64,000 bases of DNA from positions 65,249,296 to 65,313,295 of the forward strand of contig CM053142.1 of assembly GCA_028571685.1 (NCBI GenBank). Reading direction: 5' to 3'. Below the pieces are notes generated by a model, which saw only the letters and a list, made by a program, of their open reading frames with translations, made no database searches and was not told where the DNA came from. Position numbers and translations under genes: made by a program. Positions within the stretch are counted from its first letter, which is position 1. Each line of letters opens with the position of its first letter. Shown piece after piece: positions 44,153-53,705 of the stretch. The stretch is from Heterohyrax brucei. Its lineage: Eukaryota > Chordata > Mammalia > Hyracoidea > Procaviidae.

Positions 44153-44713
44153 TTGTTGCTATCGTTTGGTGCCGTCGAATCGGTTCCAACACATAGAGAG
44201 CCTATAAATAACAGAACAGTCCTGCACAGTTCAAGTTAAAACTGAAGAAAATCAGAACAAGTCCTCGAGAGCCAAAGTACAACTTTGAGTATATCCTGGC
44301 TGAGTTTAGAGACCATCTCCAGAACACATTTGATAAGCTGAACACTAATGACCAAAGACCAGACAAGTTGGGGAATAACATCAAAGACATCATTCATGCA
44401 GAAAGCAAGAGGTCATTAAAAAAACAGCAAAGAAAGAAAAGATTGAATTGGATGTCTGAAGGGACTCTGGAACTTGTTCTTAAACGTAGAGTAGCTAAAG
44501 CAAATGGAAGAAATGATGAAGTAAAAGGACCAAACAGAAGACTTCAAGGGGTGGCTCAGAAAGACAAAGTGATCATAATGATATGTGCAAAGAACTGCAG
44601 ACAGGAAACCAAAAGAGAAGAACACGCCGTGCATTTCTCAAGCTGAAGGAACCGAAGAAAAAACTCAAGCCTCGAGTTGCAATACAGGGAAAATATTAAA
44701 CAACTTAAGAAGC
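44153..44713. mobile_element. RTE LINE copy with 5' inversion
   Basis: 44153-44228 is the antisense 3' end (tail 'ttgttgct', 'tggtgccgtcgaatcggttcc'). From 44229 the sequence switches to sense orientation and covers the endonuclease-RT linker: KIRTSPREPKYNFEYILAEF in frame, then NNIKDIIHAESKRSLKKQQRKKR in the 92-codon frame 44368-44646. Antisense tail followed by inverted upstream part, bracketed by a perfect 11-bp duplication, is the hallmark of a twin-primed insertion. Sequence between the two parts is missing, as is usual for this process. Confidence 0.9.
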
Positions 44714-44730
44714 ATCTCATTCTGAGAATC

Positions 44731-44953
44731 AAAAAAAAAGAAAACCTGTTGCCGTCTAGTAGATTCCAACTCATAGTGACCCTATAGGCTGGAGTAGAAA
44801 TGCCCCATAGAGTTTCTAAGGCTGGGCTGTGAGTCTTCTTTAGGGAAGCAGACTAGCTAGCGCATCTGTCTCCTGTGGAGTAGCTGCTGAGCTCAAACTG
44901 TTGACCTTTCAGTTAGCAGCCAGGCTGTTAACCACAGTACCACCAGGACTCTT
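44731..44953 (-). repeat. AfroSINE, long type
   Basis: Antisense 'aaaacctgttgccgtctagtag', 'gggaagcagactagctagcg', 'cctgtggagtagctgctgagc', 'ccacagtaccaccaggactc'. attctgaga precedes it (44719-44727) and follows it (44954-44962). Confidence 0.9.
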
Positions 44954-44965
44954 ATTCTGAGATTA

Positions 44966-45121
44966 AACCAAAACCATTGCCACCGAGTCAGTTCCAAGTC
45001 ACACAACTCTATAGGACAGAGTAGAACTGCTCCGTAGGATTTCCAAGGAGTAGCTGGTGGTTTCGAAAGGCCAACTTTTGGGCTAGCAGCTAAACTCTTC
45101 ACCACTGAGCCATCAAGCTCC
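44966..45121 (-). repeat. AfroSINE
   Basis: Antisense 'ccaaaaccattgccaccgagtc' to 'ccactgagccatcaagctcc'. attctgagat before (44954-44963) and attgtgagat after (45122-45131) form a 10-bp duplication with one change. Confidence 0.92.
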
Positions 45122-45134
45122 ATTGTGAGATAAG

Positions 45135-45345
45135 TAGTATCATGTTATTCCTCTGCTCTAAAAGCACTCAATGTCTCCTCCCTGTCTTTAGCACTTCTTA
45201 CCATGGCCTAGAAGGTCCTAATGATTTGGCTCAACTTTTTGTCCTCCTTTCCTACCTTTTCCTATCTCTTTCTCCATATTCTAACTACACTGACTTTCTG
45301 TCCAGTCCTCGAGAACACCCACCAAGTGTATTCCTGCCTTACAGG
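45135..45345 (-). repeat. Ancient mammalian-wide repeat, L2-like
   Basis: 'aaaagcactcaatgtctcctccc', 'gaaggtcctaatgatttggctc', 'ctttctgtccagtcctcgagaac' and 'gtattcctgccttacaggc' fit a common old repeat ('ggcccttcatgatctggccc'). Family assignment is tentative. Confidence 0.5.
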
Positions 45346-45550
45346 CTTTGAACATCTCCTCTTCCCAGTCCACACAGGTCTGCACTGATCTGTGTGTGCA
45401 GCCAGCACTGAGAAGCAAGAACTCTAGACTCTGACTGATGACTGTTTTAGGATGTATGGCTTGTCCTGAGTGACTGTTTCTGCAATCTGCCCCATACTTT
45501 GATGCTATCTCTTTGTAAATTAACATAACAATGCTCCCTTCTGAGCGCTG
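45346..45550. other. Short unassigned spacer
   Basis: No repeat or gene recognised between the L2-like relic and the next AfroSINE. Confidence 0.4.
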
Positions 45551-45682
45551 ATTCAGACTTTACCCTATAGACAGGGTAAAACTGCCTCATGAAGTTTCCA
45601 AGGATCCCCTGACAGATTTGAACTGCCAACCTTTTTTTGGTTAGAAGCTGTAACACCTAACCACTATGGCACCAGGATTTCC
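45551..45682 (-). repeat. AfroSINE, tail-truncated
   Basis: Antisense 'ctttaccctatagacagggt' to 'ccactatggcaccaggatttcc'; extra T run at 45630. Confidence 0.9.
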
Positions 45683-45729
45683 AATATATTGTTATGGTAA
45701 TTTCTTGTGTGTCCAAATCCAATTCGACA

Positions 45730-46805
45730 GCACTTGGCCGTACTGTACTTTAGACGAAGGCCTACAGAACAAACTAACTTCTCATTGAAGAGTATACTGT
45801 TGTATTTTTTTGTACTTCAATCATTTTTTTCACGGACTTTAGATGAAGGTTTACAGAACAAACTAGTTTCTCATTTAACAGTACACATATTGCTTTATGA
45901 CATTGGTTAAGAATCCCATGAGTCAACACTCTACCTTCTCTACCTTGGCTTTCCTATTACCGGCTTTCCTGTCCCCTCTTGCCTTTTAGTCCTGGCCTCT
46001 GGGCTGGGGTGCCCCTTTAGTCTTTTTGCTTTATGGGGCCATCCAATCTTTGACTGAAGAGTGGACCTCAGGAGTGACTTCATTACTGAACTGAAAGGGT
46101 GTATGGGAGCCATGTTCTCAAGATTTCTCCATTCGCTGTGAGGCCAGCAAGTCTGGTCTTTGTTTTTGACCTAGAAGCTTGTTCTGTATTTTTCTCTAGC
46201 TCTGTTTGGAACCCTCTGCTGTGATGCCTGTCTGAGTAGTCAGTGGTGGCAGCCAGGCACCCTCTAGTTGTCCTGGACTCAGTCTGTTGGAGACTGCTAT
46301 AGATGTGGTCCATTAGTCCCTTGGACTAATCTTTCTTTGCCTTGTATCTTTAGTTTTCATCATACTTTCTTGTTCCTAGTGGGATGAAACCAGTGAAGTA
46401 TTCTAGATAGCTGCTCACAGGCTTTTAAAACCTCAGATGCTAGTCACTAAGGTAGAATGTAGAACATTTTCTTTATAAACTACATTATGCCAATTGAGCT
46501 AGATGTTCCCTGAGACCATGGTCCCCATAGCCCTCAGCCCAGTAATTCAGACCCTGAGGGACCTTGGATTGTCTGTGGAGCATCCATGGCCTTGCCTTGT
46601 ACAAGTTGTGCTGGCTTCACTAGTATTGTGTACTGTCTACCTTTCACCACTTACCTATTGTCTGTTTAGAGTTTTTCCATCCTCACCTCTCCCCTCCATG
46701 GTAGCCATTAAAGATTGTTTCTTTTCATGTGTACACCTTTTCATGAGTTTGTAAAGTGGTGTCACACTGATTTTTATCAGCAATTTAAGTTTTTGTCCTT
46801 TCAGC
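45730..46805 (-). mobile_element. L1 3'UTR to ORF2 end, older type
   Basis: Antisense landmarks: 'ggacctcaggagtgacttc', 'gtcactaaggtagaatgtag', 'gagaccatggtccccatagcc', 'gtattgtgtactgtctacc', 'ttcttttcatgtgtacacc'. The tail-proximal part is present twice, at 45748-45803 and 45837-45893 ('actttagaYgaaggYYtacag'). Confidence 0.82.
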
Positions 46806-46825
46806 TGCACAGTGCATATCATGCT

Positions 46826-47026
46826 TAACCCTGCAAATGGCTAAGCCATTGACCACTAACATAAAGTTTGCTGGTTCAAACCCACCGCAGGACATCTTGG
46901 AAGAAAGGCCTGGCAACCTGCTTCTGAATGGTCACAGCCTTGTTAACACTGCAAACTGCAGTTCTACTCGGCATGTCTAGGGTCATCACGGGTCAGAATC
47001 AACTTGATTATAGATGGGGAAAAAAT
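46826..47026 (+). repeat. AfroSINE, long type, diverged
   Basis: 'gcaaatggctaagccattgacc', 'ggttcaaacccaccgcagg', 'gaaaggcctggcaacctgcttc', 'ggtcatcacgggtcagaatc'. Confidence 0.85.
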
Positions 47027-47200
47027 AAACACCTTTGTGAAGTCACATTGGAATCTAGCTGTCTTCACAACAAAGGTTCAGTAGTGGTAGTACCACAACC
47101 ACCCAGTAAAAGAGCTCCAGACTTGTCTAAATATGGCATCAGTTTACCAACAGTTTCCTCAGCTTCCAGACTTACTTTGAACACTCCAAAACCTAAAAGG

Positions 47201-47368
47201 ACCAAACTCACTGTCAAGTCGATTCTGACTCACAGTGACTCTCTAGGACAGAGTAGAACTGCCCCATAGAGTTTCCAAGCTTACAAATCTTTACAGAAGC
47301 AGACTGCCTCATCTTTCTCCACGGTTCTTTCAGTTAGCAGACCAGTGCCTAACCACAGCACCACCAGA
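47201..47368 (-). repeat. AfroSINE, long type
   Basis: Antisense 'ggaccaaactcactgtcaagtcg', 'acagaagcagactgcctcatc', 'cacagcaccaccagaa'. Confidence 0.9.
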
Positions 47369-47373
47369 AAAAC

Positions 47374-47515
47374 AAACCAAACCTGTTGGCACTGGGTCAA
47401 TTCCAACACATACTGACCCTATGGGACAGGGTAGAACTGTCCCATAGCGTTTCTAAGGAGCAGCTGACCTTTTGGTTAACAGCTGGAATGCTTAACCTTG
47501 GTGTCACCAAGGCTC
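47374..47515 (-). repeat. AfroSINE
   Basis: Antisense 'aaccaaacctgttggcactg' to 'aaccttggtgtcaccaaggc', directly adjoining the previous SINE. A segment between body and head is missing. Confidence 0.9.
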
Positions 47516-47703
47516 CATACACATATAGATACATGTATATACAAACCTGTAAGAGCCAGAATCTGTGTAAGGTGGAAACTTCTCAGAGATATTTTCCACT
47601 AATAGAGAGCCATAGAAATGTAGTAAGACTACACCCTGTCAAAGGCAGAAAACTTGCAAGATGCATCTCCATTGCTTATTTTTAATAAGCGTCGTATCCT
47701 ATA

Positions 47704-47868
47704 CGGAAACCCTGGTGGAGTAGTGGTTAAGGGCTACAGTTGTTAGTCCAAAGATTGGCAGCTTGAATCCACCAGATGCTCCTTGGAAACTCTGTGAAGT
47801 AGTTCTACTCTGTCCTAAAGGGTCACTGTGGGTTGGAACTGACTCGACAGCAATGGGTTTAAATTTTT
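47704..47868 (+). repeat. AfroSINE
   Basis: 'cggaaaccctggtggagtag' to 'gttggaactgactcgacagc'. Flanks cctatacg and tctatatg may be a decayed duplication. The 162-codon frame 47763-48251 starts inside it. Confidence 0.92.
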
Positions 47869-47869
47869 T

Positions 47870-48568
47870 TTATTCTATATGGCAGTGTATTTGGAAGTCT
47901 TCCAGTTTCGTTTTTTTCCCTCCTCTTCATTCTCTTCAACGCCACACACAATCACCCCTCACCCTGAGACCCCCCACTCCCGACTCCTTGGTTTCCATAG
48001 CACACTCACGAAGTTCAGAGTCATTACAGCATGCTTCTGGGCACCCGTCCTGTCTTCAGCCCTGGGCCACCACATATTCCCGCGCTGAAGCTGTTGGTTT
48101 GAAAGCGACGCTGATAGTGCAGTCATGGAAAAGTCAGAGCATCAGAAATTTGAGTTGTTTCAGCTCTGTTGTTTTGTGTGAGAACTTAGCATTGCCATCT
48201 ACATTTAAAATCTACCTAAACCAGAGAAGCAGCGCATGGTCTGCAAGGTAGAATATTTTGTCTGGTAACGCTTGATTTTGTCCACACTTCAAATAGTTTT
48301 ACCGAATTTGAATAACAGCTTTCATATTAATGTTTATTCTTTCTAAATTGACATGAAGAATGAACCAAGAAATAAAGACTATTGCATAATTACTACTGAA
48401 AATGATTTTGAGGTATAGATGAAGGAGGTGTAAAACATTGATCAATTATAGATGTTAAATACTATAGGTGCACAAGAGACTGTGTGTACCACTTAGCCAA
48501 ACACACTGAATTGCAGTAGGGGTCATTTTATTCACAAGCTATGGTTCTGCTGCATTATTAGTGGTACT
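47870..48568. other. Unique sequence, no gene
   Basis: C-rich segment at 47930-48000, then AT-rich. No repeat recognised. Confidence 0.45.
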
Positions 48569-48580
48569 GTTCTTCTAGAA

Positions 48581-48758
48581 GAAATCCTGGTGGTGTAGTG
48601 GTTAAGTGCTATGTCTGCTAACCAAAAGGGCAGCAGTTTGAATCCTCCAGGCACTCCTTGGAAACTCCATGGAGCAGTTCTACTCCATTATATAGGGTTG
48701 TTATGAGTCAGAATCGACTCAAAGGCAATGGGTTTTTTTTTTTTTTTTTTTTTGGTTG
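48581..48758 (+). repeat. AfroSINE with perfect 12-bp duplication and long T tail
   Basis: Full-length copy ('gaaatcctggtggtgtagtgg' to 'cagaatcgactcaaaggcaatggg') followed by 22 T. gttcttctagaa flanks it exactly at 48569-48580 and 48759-48770. The cleanest and probably youngest insertion in the window. Confidence 0.95.
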
Positions 48759-48770
48759 GTTCTTCTAGAA

Positions 48771-49635
48771 CCAACATTGGTGCAAGCAAAGAGCAGTGGA
48801 GGTGACCTAGAAAATCTGTGTTGCTATTATTTATTCATTGATTCAAACAGTATTTATGGATCCCTTTAGCTCATGCCTGGCATCTCTAGAGCACTGCATT
48901 TGACGGAGGAGGTGATGGGGATAGGGAATATAAAAGTTCCCTATTTATTCCAGACTTCAGAAAAATAGCAATAAATGCAGGTTTAAATACCTTGGTCTTT
49001 AAATGGCTACAATTATGATATCATTTCTAAAATGGACCTGTTAAAAATGGAGTTTATAGGAAGGAAACACACACTTATAACATAGCCATTGAAAAACAGA
49101 AAGTCCATTTATGTTATTATGTATTTATGAGATGAGTCTTAACCTGCTGCTGAGAAACTAGTAATTGTAGGAAACGCTCCCGTCGTGGAGCCAGCACATG
49201 CTCCAGCACCACCCAGCCTTTAGACAGCCGCTCAGCACGGATCTGGGACGTGGTGCAAAGTGTGTTTCAATGATTTATTTAATAAAAGCACTTCTCGCTC
49301 ATTATTCCTCTTATTATCATTCCTAATAATAACAGGGTGTTTGAACACGCTACTGTAGCTCTGGGACTGGCCAGAAGCAAAGGCTGATAGGCTGCTCTTC
49401 CTTCCCACCTAATACTGGGGACTTTGAACAGATGGGTGGGAGATGGGGTGGAGAAGAGACGCTGCCTGGAGGGCCGGGGAGGGAAGGTGGTCAAAGCTAC
49501 AGGTGTGTCCCGGAGGGAAGGGGAGCTCTGCGATTCTTTGTCACTGCAGCAATAGGGTGCTGGGAAGATGCTGGTCCTTGCGCTGCCTCACATCGTGTTT
49601 GTAGGATGTCAGACATCCCGGGAAGATGTGATAAA
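48771..49635. other. Unique sequence
   Basis: Repeat-poor. 49255-49345 ('caatgatttatttaataaaagc', 'tcattattcctcttattatc') is AT-rich with TAAT-type cores; 49430-49540 is GC-richer but not CpG-dense. No gene supported. Confidence 0.45.
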
Positions 49636-49639
49636 GCGA

Positions 49640-49780
49640 TAGGAAAAAAGTGGAAACTTATAATGGTGATGGATACATGACATGATGAAGTCAACTAATG
49701 TCACTGAACTGTACATGTGAAAAATGTTTCCATGGCAAATATTTCATATACATTTGCCACAATAAAGAAAAAAGCAAGCA
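49640..49780 (+). mobile_element. Old L1 3' terminus
   Basis: 'ggtgatggatacatgacatg', 'gtcactgaactgtacatgtg' and 'catttgccacaataaag' match the 3' terminus of older L1s, ending in an A-rich tail. Confidence 0.7.
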
Positions 49781-49929
49781 GCCGAGTACATCCCAAAATG
49801 AATTGCAGTCTATGCTTTTGAACTAGGCTCTGGACAGTGCAGGTCTGAACCTAGGTTCTCCCTGTGGCATGTGGGCACCATGCTGGCCTCCTTCATTAGC
49901 TTTGAAGAGACTGATGAAAGCAGAAATAG

Positions 49930-50084
49930 ACGTGGTCGTTCAGTGGTTAAGAACTCAGCTGTTAACCAAAACATCAGCAGTTTGAATCTACCAGATGTTC
50001 CTTGGATATACTACAGAGCAGTTCTACTCTGTCTTGTAGGGTTGTTATGAGTTGAGAATCTACTCAGTGGTAATGGATTTGGTT
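49930..50084 (+). repeat. AfroSINE
   Basis: 'gacgtggtcgttcagtggtta' to 'gagttgagaatctactcagtgg'. Confidence 0.92.
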
Positions 50085-50247
50085 AACATTAAGAGCCATA
50101 ACACACAGGGAAGGTAGAGTCTTTTATTTCAGACATTATTAATTTTCTAGCTAAGGCAATGCTGAAAAAACAACATATGACACTGAAATCCAGCTTCCTA
50201 TCTACAAGAGCATGGATGGAGACTTTCTCTCTGGTATAAAAATAACC

Positions 50248-50456
50248 AGTAGCAGTAGCAGTACCAGTACTGTCAAGTCGACTCTGACTCATGATGAGCC
50301 CATGTGTGTCAGAGTAGAATTGTGGGTTTTCAGTGACTGATATGTTTCGAAGTAAATTACCAGATCTTTCTTCCAAGATGCATCTGGGTGGATTCAAACC
50401 TTTAACCTCTTGGTTAGCAGTCAGCCATGTGAGCTATTTGCACTACCCAGGCACTT
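50248..50456 (-). repeat. AfroSINE, long type, diverged
   Basis: Antisense 'agtaccagtactgtcaagtcg', 'ccagatctttcttccaagatgc', 'gggtggattcaaacctttaacc', 'gcactacccaggcactt'. Confidence 0.82.
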
Positions 50457-50713
50457 CTGCATAAAAATAATAACTAGCAATTGTACAACATGCTGGAGTC
50501 AACACCAGGCTTGTTCATAAGCAATCCCACCTGTTACAGGGCTTTACTTTTATCCTATAGAACACAGGTTCAGCGCCCCTTGCCCTGGCCATGAAGGAGC
50601 CGAAAATCAACCCAGAATACCAGGAAAAGCTACTTGCTAGAAGTGGGGCTTTGGGGAAGTTACTCTAGCAGGAAGTTACTCCAGCATTCTGAGTTCCAAT
50701 GTCCTCACCTATA

Positions 50714-51420
50714 CAAAGACTGTCAATTAAACTCGTGAACTCATTCTAGAAAAAGTGCTACATACCTCACTGCTGAATATCACTGCAGTCAACTTTGAAG
50801 TACCCCCCTTGGGAAGCTATGAACCGATGCCAGCATCTAGTCCACCCTTCAAAGCAATTTTGGAACTCTTTCTGGAATGGCTGTCAGACCTGTCATTGCA
50901 TTACCCTTGATGTCCTGAATGTCATCAAAATGTCTTCCTCCCAGCATTTCCTTCACCTTTAGGTAAAGAAAAAAGTCACTGTGGGGTAGATCAGGTGAGT
51001 AGGGAGAGTGTTCTGCTTAGAGTTATTTGTTTACTGGCTAAAAACTCCCTCGCAGACAACTATACAATTAAGTTCACAAACTTGCCACTGTGTGCAACGG
51101 CCATTCCAGAAAGAGTTCCAAAACTGCTCTGAGGGGTGGCCTAGGTGCTGACATTGGTGCAGAGGGAGTACTTCAAAGATGACTATAGTGAGATTCAGCA
51201 ATGAGGTGTGTAAAAACCAAACCAAACCAAACCCACTGCTGTAGCGCCCATTCCAACTCATAATGACCCTATAGGACAGAGTATAACTGCCCTATAGAGT
51301 TTCCAAGGAGCACTTGGCAAATTCGAAGTTCTGACCTCATGGTTAGCAGAGGTAGTACTTAAACACTACACCACCAGAATTTAGGACAATTAAGTTCGTG
51401 GACTTAATTGTCAGACCTCG
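50714..51420 (-). mobile_element. Palindromic mariner element (copy 4) with SINE inside
   Basis: TA at 50712-50713, then caaagactgtcaatt; right terminus 'aattgtcagacctcg'. Arms are inverted copies. The central coding part reads on the minus strand: 'gatgtcctgaatgtcatc' is DDIQDI reversed, and 'ggtagatcaggtgagtaggg' is the PYSPDL-type motif reversed. About 538 bp without the AfroSINE at 51214-51382. Confidence 0.85.
51214..51382 (-). repeat. AfroSINE within mariner
   Basis: Antisense 'aaccaaaccaaaccaaaccc' to 'cactacaccaccagaattt'. The mariner right terminus resumes directly, so the SINE is younger. Confidence 0.92.
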
Positions 51421-51523
51421 CATAAGGTAAATTATAATACCAAGCATACAAGCATGTGATGAGACTTTTACACAAAAATGTAGGTATACGTGGAAGGGCT
51501 AGTACATTTAACCAAAGGGAAAA

Positions 51524-51610
51524 ATCCTGTTACCGTCGAGTTGATTCTGACTCACAGTAACCCTATAGGCAGAAAGTAGAACTGCCCCATAGAGTTTCCA
51601 GGGTTTCCAT
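51524..51610 (-). repeat. AfroSINE, 3' part
   Basis: Antisense 'cctgttaccgtcgagttgattc' to 'gccccatagagtttccaggg'; head missing. Confidence 0.9.
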
Positions 51611-51838
51611 TCAACCAAGGATAGCTACTGTTACACTAGTACCACCCAAGTACATCTGGTATCACTGTCATTTCCTTTATGCTCGTCATCCCTACCTAGA
51701 CTGAGCTCTCGGTGCACTTCCCTGTTACTCAAAAAAATCTTGAGAAATTCTCCTTTCACATCCTAGCCAAGGTCAGGAGAAAAAGAGTGAACTGGGATAC
51801 TTTAATTTATTTCTTCCCAAGAAACTGGAAGGTTAGAA

Positions 51839-52006
51839 CCAAAAAACCCAAACTCATTGCCACAGAGTTGATTCTAATTCATAGTGACCCTATAGGACAG
51901 GGTAGAACTGCCCCATAGAGTTTCCAAGGAGTGCCTAGTGGAGTCAAACTAGCTGACCTTTTGGTTAGTAGCCATAGCTGTTAATCACTACGCCACCAGG
52001 GTTTCC
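51839..52006 (-). repeat. AfroSINE
   Basis: Antisense 'aaaacccaaactcattgccac' to 'cactacgccaccagggtttcc'. Confidence 0.93.
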
Positions 52007-52059
52007 TTGAAGATCAGTGTGACACAGAAATGACATCACTTGAGTTTAATAATTGCACT

Positions 52060-52480
52060 GAGGGCAAAGTGTAATTATTCCCATGCTTTAGCTGGAGAAA
52101 CTGAGGCTTGGAGAAGTTAAGGAAATTGCTCAGAGTCACATAATTAGGTGGAGATTTTCCTCAAGAGGTTCTGGGTGCTTTCTCTAAGAGCATTTTGTAT
52201 CCCCTTCCAGCTAGTATCATGTTGGTGAACAAGAAAATCCTTTCTTCAATCTGAGTAAAATGAAATTGCATCATAAAGAGAACTCTTTACAGTGGACAAA
52301 GCACTGTCATATAAATATCTGACTGACTTCTACTGATATTGCTTTTGAAACAGGTATTGCTATTGTTATCATTTTACCAATGATGAGACCGAAATTTTTT
52401 AGTTCTTTGGCCTGTCTAAACTCACCAACAAGGGGAAGCCGGGTCAGTGTGACTCCAGACTGCATCCCATCATTATATTT
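52060..52480 (-). repeat. Two MIR relics
   Basis: 52065-52190 ('tattcccatgctttagctgg', 'gaaactgaggcttggagaag', 'cagagtcacataattagg') and 52340-52475 ('gttatcattttaccaatgatg', 'ctaaactcaccaacaaggg') are antisense MIR-like, separated by spacer. Confidence 0.6.
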
Positions 52481-53239
52481 CTTGAGCACATAAAGTGAAA
52501 ATGGAGTGGTTATTTTGCTCAAAATCTATTTCCCACCTTAAGTTCCCTTCCCACCTGTCCCCTGTTCCTTCTCTCTTAGTCTTTGCAAGGATTTTCAAAT
52601 CCTCCCTTCTAAATCACCTCACTGTTAAGCATTCATTGATGGTATCTATCTTTCAGATTTCGAGATATCCTGAGTCTTGACGTTACCTGTGTCCCTCGAC
52701 ACTCTAACAGTGTGAGATGTGGGGCATGCATTTGTAGATTTCTATGCTACCATCTGACTTTAAAACCAATCTCCTGTTAAGGATAATTCAAAGTCTGTGG
52801 GTCTTGAAGCTTATGTAGCTGGAGGAGCTCTCTGGAGTCAAGTACAGAGCCTTAGAAGAAGCCCATTTGACTATATAAGTCTGATAGCCTCATAGAGGAT
52901 TGTCAGAATCTGCCTCTGTCCACATGGAAGAACTAACCCCAGTCCGGTTACCTCTTAGTGAGTCTGTTTTGGGCTAGATGCTGACCCAAATACCTTGGAG
53001 GTTTAGGTTGTTTAACTCTCACAACCCACAGTGAAGAGGCTCCAATCATCTCTGTTTTGTAATTTCAACTCCTCTCTAGTTTGCATTTTCGACTCAGGTT
53101 TGAGTTTCTTGAGCTTAAAGACCCTATATTCTTTCTTGATAACCTCCATGAAGACCAACAAGCTATGAAACTCATCAATGTTTTATGAATAAATGGATGT
53201 GTAGACAAATGAGTGAAGAGTATATATTCAGTAACTAAA
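52481..53239. other. Mostly unique sequence
   Basis: No gene supported. 52960-53060 may be another MIR scrap ('gtttaactctcacaaccc'). Confidence 0.4.
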
Positions 53240-53257
53240 GTTGTGCGTGGTTACAGT

Positions 53258-53450
53258 TGCTACTCAGCTACTCTCAGCTGCTACTTTAAATATCAGTAGT
53301 TCTAACCCACCAGCGAGTTTTGAGAGAAAGATGTGGCAGTCTGCTTCCATAAATATTTACAGCTTTGGAAACTCTATGGGGAAGTTCTGCTCTGTCCTGT
53401 AGGGTCACTATGAGTTGGATTCAGTTCTACAGCAGTGGGTTTGGTTTGGG
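53258..53450 (+). repeat. AfroSINE, long type
   Basis: 'ttctaacccaccagcgag', 'gaaagatgtggcagtctgcttcc', 'ggtcactatgagttggattc', tail 'gggtttggtttggg'. Confidence 0.9.
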
Positions 53451-53504
53451 TTACTGCATAACTACTTGTTGAATTTATAGCAGAAAACTTAATGGCTGTT
53501 ATAA

Positions 53505-53705
53505 TTACTATTTAGTAACCATTATTATTATTTACTCGCTCCTCATATATTGTCTTAATCCTCACAACAATTCCACAAGTGGGTATTATTATCCCTGTTT
53601 TATAGTAGAGAATACCGAGGCTCATAGAGGTTAGTCATTTCCCCAAGTTCAAACAGTAACTGGCAAGGCCAGGTCCAACTAGCTATAAAGTTGAAGTTCT
53701 TTCCA
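53505..53705 (-). repeat. MIR
   Basis: Antisense 'gtcttaatcctcacaacaattcc', 'tattattatccctgttttatag', 'aataccgaggctcatagagg', 'cagtaactggcaaggcc'. Confidence 0.78.

Noticed and set aside
47763-48251. 162-codon open frame
   Set aside because: The longest frame in the window, but it begins inside an AfroSINE and continues through unique sequence with no recognisable domain; chance.
49430-49545. GC-rich segment as a CpG island
   Set aside because: Short, and CpG frequency is modest; no exon or start found nearby.
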